Shown here: positions 4,900 to 7,892 of the stretch, in pieces
Numbering within the stretch: the stretch's first letter is position 1
Layout of the letters: each line of letters starts with the position of its first letter
Assembly: GCA_009920595.1 (NCBI GenBank)
Contig: RFZR01000066.1
Span: 1 to 7,892 of the forward strand
DNA: 7,892 nt
Origin: Alphaproteobacteria bacterium
GTDB lineage: Bacteria > Pseudomonadota > Alphaproteobacteria > Rhizobiales > Beijerinckiaceae
Reading direction: 5' to 3'
Notes under the pieces: model-generated
Told to the model about the DNA's origin: nothing
What the model saw: the letters and a program-made list of their open reading frames with translations, nothing else
Database searches by the model: none
Translations under genes and position numbers: made by a program

Positions 4900-5342
4900 G
4901 TCCGCCTCCAAAAGCGTGCCCAAGCCCCCTTGGCGATAGCGGCTTTGGGACGCGCCGTCACATACGAAAAATAGAGTACCCCACCTCTTGTGTGCGGAAT
5001 AAAAAAATGCAATTGTCGGCTCAATTAGGACAGTGATACTGTCCTTTCTGTCCGCGATATTTCGTTTCGTTCTTCTAAGGCCGGGTCTTTGATGGTCATG
5101 CAGGCAAATAGACTTTTCCGTCTGTCGGTTACCAAGACGCTCACCGGTTTTGGCAAGAAGAAAACGGCCGCCCGCCAAAAGCGGGCCTAGGGCGTTCGAC
5201 GGCATAGTCCCGAGGCGCCCGACAAGGAACGGGTGCAAATCGGGGCGCTACCCTCCTCCTGAAACACGCTAAACAGCCCCGAAAATGTTAAAACGGACCT
5301 CAAAAAGGCTCGTTTTTAGGGAATTTGGCTCAGGAGACGCCT
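4900..5342. promoter_or_regulatory. Divergent regulatory region between ltaE and gltB
   Basis: This 443-bp gap holds no convincing gene. It contains a 19-bp palindrome (5027-5045). A candidate leftward promoter is TTGAGC (5026-5021) with TATTCC 17 nt on (near 5003-4998). A candidate rightward promoter is TTGTCG (5013-5018) with GATACT (5035-5040), whose -10 lies inside the palindrome. Further elements are a hairpin GCCCGC-CAAAA-GCGGGC (5170-5186) and a long-range stem CGGGGC/GCCCCG (5241-5246 with 5276-5281) enclosing a CCTCCTCCTG stretch. The promoters are weak matches. I recognise no known riboswitch or sRNA family. Confidence 0.45.
5027..5045. promoter_or_regulatory. 19-bp perfect palindrome, probable repressor operator
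   Basis: AGGACAGTGATACTGTCCT has 8-bp arms around a 3-bp centre. An extra half-site CTGTCC follows at 5048-5053. It abuts the candidate ltaE -35 box on one side and covers the candidate gltB-side -10 box. This is the size and symmetry expected for a dimeric helix-turn-helix regulator. No regulator gene is in the window, so the binding protein is unknown. Confidence 0.6.
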
Positions 5343-7892
5343 ATGGCACGCGTGGAACAAGACGGGACCGACATCCTCACCGGATCGCTCGAGTCTAAAA
5401 CGCCACTCGTTCGGGACCCCGGCCTGCCGGCCGCGCAAGGTCTTTATGACCCGTCTCTGGAGAAAGACTCCTGCGGCGTCGGCTTTGTCGCCGACATGAA
5501 GCGCGGTAAGTCGCACGACATTGTCGAAATGGGATTGCAGATCCTTTTGAACCTCGACCATCGCGGCGCGGTGGGTGCCGACCCCAAGGCTGGAGACGGC
5601 TGCGGCATGTTGGTGCAGATCCCCCATAGATTTTTAAGCGAAGAATGCCAAAAGCTCGGCTTCACTTTGCCGGAACCCGGCCATTACGCCGCAGGCCATG
5701 TGTTTTTGCCGCGTGATCCGGAAGGTCGCAAATTATGCGAAACCATCATTGAAAAAGTGGTTGCGGAAGAAGGCCAAACCTTCCTCGGCTGGCGCGATGT
5801 TCCCGTTCATACAGCGTGCCTTGGCGAAAGCGTGAAGCCGACAGAGCCTGTGCATCGTCAAATCTTCATCGCGCGCAACAAATCGATCAAGGATGTCGAT
5901 ACATTCGAACGTCGTTTGTTTTTGCTGCGCAAGGTGATCTCGAACACAATTTATAATCTCAATAATCCAGCAACAGCGGGATTCTATCCCGTTTCGCTTT
6001 CCGCGCGCACACTTGTTTACAAAGGCATGTTGCTCGCCACACAGCTTGGTGATTATTTCCCGGATCTCAAAGACAAGCGTCTTGAGTCAGCGGTTGCACT
6101 TGTGCATCAGCGATTCTCAACCAATACATTCCCGACTTGGTCGCTCGCGCATCCCTATCGTATGGTCGCGCATAATGGCGAGATCAACACGCTGCGCGGT
6201 AATGTGAACTGGATGGCCGCGCGCCAAGCCTCTGTTGCGTCGCCGCTCTTCGGCGAGGAAATTTCAAAGCTCTGGCCGATTTCCTATGAAGGACAATCGG
6301 ACACCGCTTGTTTTGACAACGCGCTCGAATTTCTTGTGCAAGGCGGTTACTCGCTCGCGCATGCCGTAATGATGCTCATCCCTGAGGCGTGGGCTGGCAA
6401 TCCCTTGATGGATGAACAGCGTCGCGCTTTCTATGAATATCACGCAGCGTTGATGGAACCATGGGATGGTCCTGCAGCGATTGCCTTCACAGATGGTCGC
6501 CAGATTGGTGCCACGCTTGATCGCAACGGTTTGCGCCCGGCTCGTTATTACGTGACCGATGACGGCCTTGTCGTCATGGCGTCCGAGATGGGCGTGTTGC
6601 CGGTTCCAGAAGAAAAAATTGTTACCAAGTGGCGCTTGCAACCGGGCAAAATGTTGCTCGTCGATCTTGAACAAGGCCGCATCGTTTCTGACGAAGAGAT
6701 CAAGGAATCGCTTGCGAAAGCGCATCCTTATACTGAGTGGGTTGAAGCCACGCAGATCGTCTTGGAAGATTTGCGCCCGGTTGAACCCCGTGCTGCACGC
6801 ACCGATGTGTCCCTGCTCGATCGTCAACAAGCCTTTGGTTATACGCAAGAAGATTTGAAAATCTTGCTTGAGCCGATGGGCGCAAAAGGCGAAGAAGCCA
6901 TTGGTTCGATGGGTACGGATACGCCGATCTCGGCAATGTCCGACAAGTCGAAGCTGCTCTACACTTATTTCAAGCAGAATTTCGCGCAGGTTACGAATCC
7001 GCCGATCGATCCGATCCGCGAAGAACTCGTGATGTCGCTCGTGTCCTTTATCGGACCGCGTCCAAATATTTTTGATCGCGAAGGCAATTCACGTCGCAAG
7101 CGTCTTGAAGTACGCCAACCGATTTTGACCAATGGCGATCTCGAAAAGATCCGCTGCATCGGTCATTTCGAAGACTCCTTCGATACAAAAACACTCGACA
7201 TCACCTACCCTGTCGAGCAAGGCGAAGCCGGTATGCATGATGCGCTTGAACGTTTGTGCGAGCGCGCGGAAGCGGCTGTAAAAGGTCGCTATAACATCAT
7301 CGTGCTCTCAGATCGCATGATCGGACCGGATCGCATTCCGTTACCGGCGCTTCTTGCTACCGCAGCGGTTCATCATCATTTGATCCGCAAGGGCTTGCGC
7401 ACCTCTGTGGGTCTCGTTGTTGAAACGGGCGAAGCGCGTGAAGTGCATCATTTCGCATGCCTTGCCGGTTATGGTGCGGAAGCCATCAACCCCTATCTCG
7501 CTTTTGAAACGCTTCATGCGCTTTCAAAAGATATGGGCTTGAAGCTCTCGCACTATGAAATCGAGAAGCACTACATCAAATCCATCGGCAAAGGCATTTT
7601 GAAGGTCATGTCCAAGATGGGCATCTCGACCTATCAATCCTATTGCGGCGCACAAATTTTCGACGCGATCGGCCTCTCCGATGAATTCATCGCGAAATAT
7701 TTTGCGGGCACTCACTCACGCATCGGTGGTGTGGGCTTGGGTGAAATCGCGCGCGAAACAGTGACACGTCATGCAGACGCGTTTGGTACAAATCCTGTGC
7801 TACGCAACGCGCTCGATGTCGGCGGCGAATATGCTTATCGCTTGCGTGGTGAGGCACATGCCTGGTCGCCGCAATCGGTGGCGCTGTTGCAA
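5343..7892 (+). CDS. gltB: Glutamate synthase (NADPH) large subunit, 5' part, cut by the window edge
   Basis: The frame is open for 850 codons to the right edge; complete GltB proteins are about 1,500 residues, so the C-terminal FMN, iron-sulfur and GXGXG parts lie outside. The enzyme converts glutamine and 2-oxoglutarate to two glutamates, with GltD as the usual small subunit; this is the synthase half of GS-GOGAT ammonium assimilation. After a 43-residue propeptide comes Cys44 in DSCGVGF, the N-terminal nucleophile of the glutaminase domain after processing. That domain continues with LDHRGAVGADPKAGDGCG, RFSTNTFPTW (257-266), HNGEINTLRGN (277-287) and DRNGLRPAR (393-401). The central domain shows NPPIDPIREEL (552-562), KMGIS (758-762) and a following AGTHSRIGGVGLGEI segment. 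The start is fixed by AGGAG (5332-5336), 6 nt before the ATG. No frameshift or internal stop was found when I translated it through. The leader may be long. Confidence 0.97.
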   Translation, partial: MARVEQDGTDILTGSLESKTPLVRDPGLPAAQGLYDPSLEKDSCGVGFVADMKRGKSHDIVEMGLQILLNLDHRGAVGADPKAGDGCGMLVQIPHRFLSEECQKLGFTLPEPGHYAAGHVFLPRDPEGRKLCETIIEKVVAEEGQTFLGWRDVPVHTACLGESVKPTEPVHRQIFIARNKSIKDVDTFERRLFLLRKVISNTIYNLNNPATAGFYPVSLSARTLVYKGMLLATQLGDYFPDLKDKRLESAVALVHQRFSTNTFPTWSLAHPYRMVAHNGEINTLRGNVNWMAARQASVASPLFGEEISKLWPISYEGQSDTACFDNALEFLVQGGYSLAHAVMMLIPEAWAGNPLMDEQRRAFYEYHAALMEPWDGPAAIAFTDGRQIGATLDRNGLRPARYYVTDDGLVVMASEMGVLPVPEEKIVTKWRLQPGKMLLVDLEQGRIVSDEEIKESLAKAHPYTEWVEATQIVLEDLRPVEPRAARTDVSLLDRQQAFGYTQEDLKILLEPMGAKGEEAIGSMGTDTPISAMSDKSKLLYTYFKQNFAQVTNPPIDPIREELVMSLVSFIGPRPNIFDREGNSRRKRLEVRQPILTNGDLEKIRCIGHFEDSFDTKTLDITYPVEQGEAGMHDALERLCERAEAAVKGRYNIIVLSDRMIGPDRIPLPALLATAAVHHHLIRKGLRTSVGLVVETGEAREVHHFACLAGYGAEAINPYLAFETLHALSKDMGLKLSHYEIEKHYIKSIGKGILKVMSKMGISTYQSYCGAQIFDAIGLSDEFIAKYFAGTHSRIGGVGLGEIARETVTRHADAFGTNPVLRNALDVGGEYAYRLRGEAHAWSPQSVALLQ

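Noticed and set aside
5170..5186. Intrinsic terminator or sRNA in the gltB leader
   Set aside because: The GCCCGC/GCGGGC hairpin has no T-run on the plus strand and only a short interrupted one on the minus strand, and no gene ends there.
4900..5238. N-terminal extension of the threonine aldolase frame by 113 residues
   Set aside because: The extra residues do not resemble the family, the family N terminus matches MINLASDN at 4899, and a good ribosome binding site sits just before it. The extension covers promoter-like sequence and the palindrome.
5240..5281. Known riboswitch in the gltB leader
   Set aside because: The stems and C-rich loop do not show the conserved boxes of cobalamin, glycine, SAM-II or other riboswitches I know.
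6264..6848. Long leftward open frame inside gltB, and similar frames at 310-708 and 1454-1792
   Set aside because: They are antisense shadows of strongly recognised genes or of the hisN leader, without ribosome binding sites or recognisable protein motifs.

Overview
The window reads as a chromosomal segment from an alphaproteobacterium, most likely of the Hyphomicrobiales (Rhizobiales). Four things point there: the protein-family signatures, an alphaproteobacterial-type heat-shock promoter followed by a ROSE-type RNA thermometer, a small RNA of the MmgR/alpha-r8 ("suhB") family, and a housekeeping gltB. I see no insertion sequence, phage gene, CRISPR array, tRNA or rRNA. The genus cannot be named from the sequence alone.

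Layout from left to right. Bases 1-36 may hold the first 12 codons of a leftward gene (weak). Bases 37-237 are a leader with a 15-bp tandem duplication and a hairpin. Then comes an N-formylglutamate amidohydrolase-type gene (238-1128, +). The 466-bp gap behind it (1129-1594) holds the most interesting element: a leftward sRNA of about 90 nt (about 1335 to 1246). It has a promoter, two 5' hairpins, the exposed motif UUUCCUCCCU and an intrinsic terminator. That terminator lies at the edge of a 42-bp unit repeated three times, so the RNA faces three successive terminator-like hairpins before the antisense strand of the amidohydrolase gene. Next are hisN (1595-2380, +), which is only 5 bp from a convergent alpha/beta-hydrolase gene (3348-2386, -), and then a divergent regulatory region. 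That region has a sigma32-like promoter and a three-hairpin ROSE thermometer, and it drives a small Hsp20 gene (3482-3802, +). The Hsp20 protein keeps the family's first seven residues, the crystallin core and the C-terminal I-x-I motif, but lacks about 45-50 residues between them. An L-threonine aldolase gene (ltaE, 4899-3832, -) converges on hsp20. The 443-bp gap 4900-5342 separates ltaE from the divergent gltB, which starts at 5343 and runs off the right edge. This gap holds a perfect 19-bp operator-like palindrome.

Functionally the segment is mostly amino-acid and nitrogen metabolism: formylglutamate hydrolysis, histidine synthesis, threonine/glycine interconversion and glutamate synthesis. 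A stress module (hsp20) and a lysophospholipase-like hydrolase sit among these genes. The genes are not one operon; almost every neighbour pair is convergent or divergent. The interest is therefore in the regulatory RNA and DNA elements between them.
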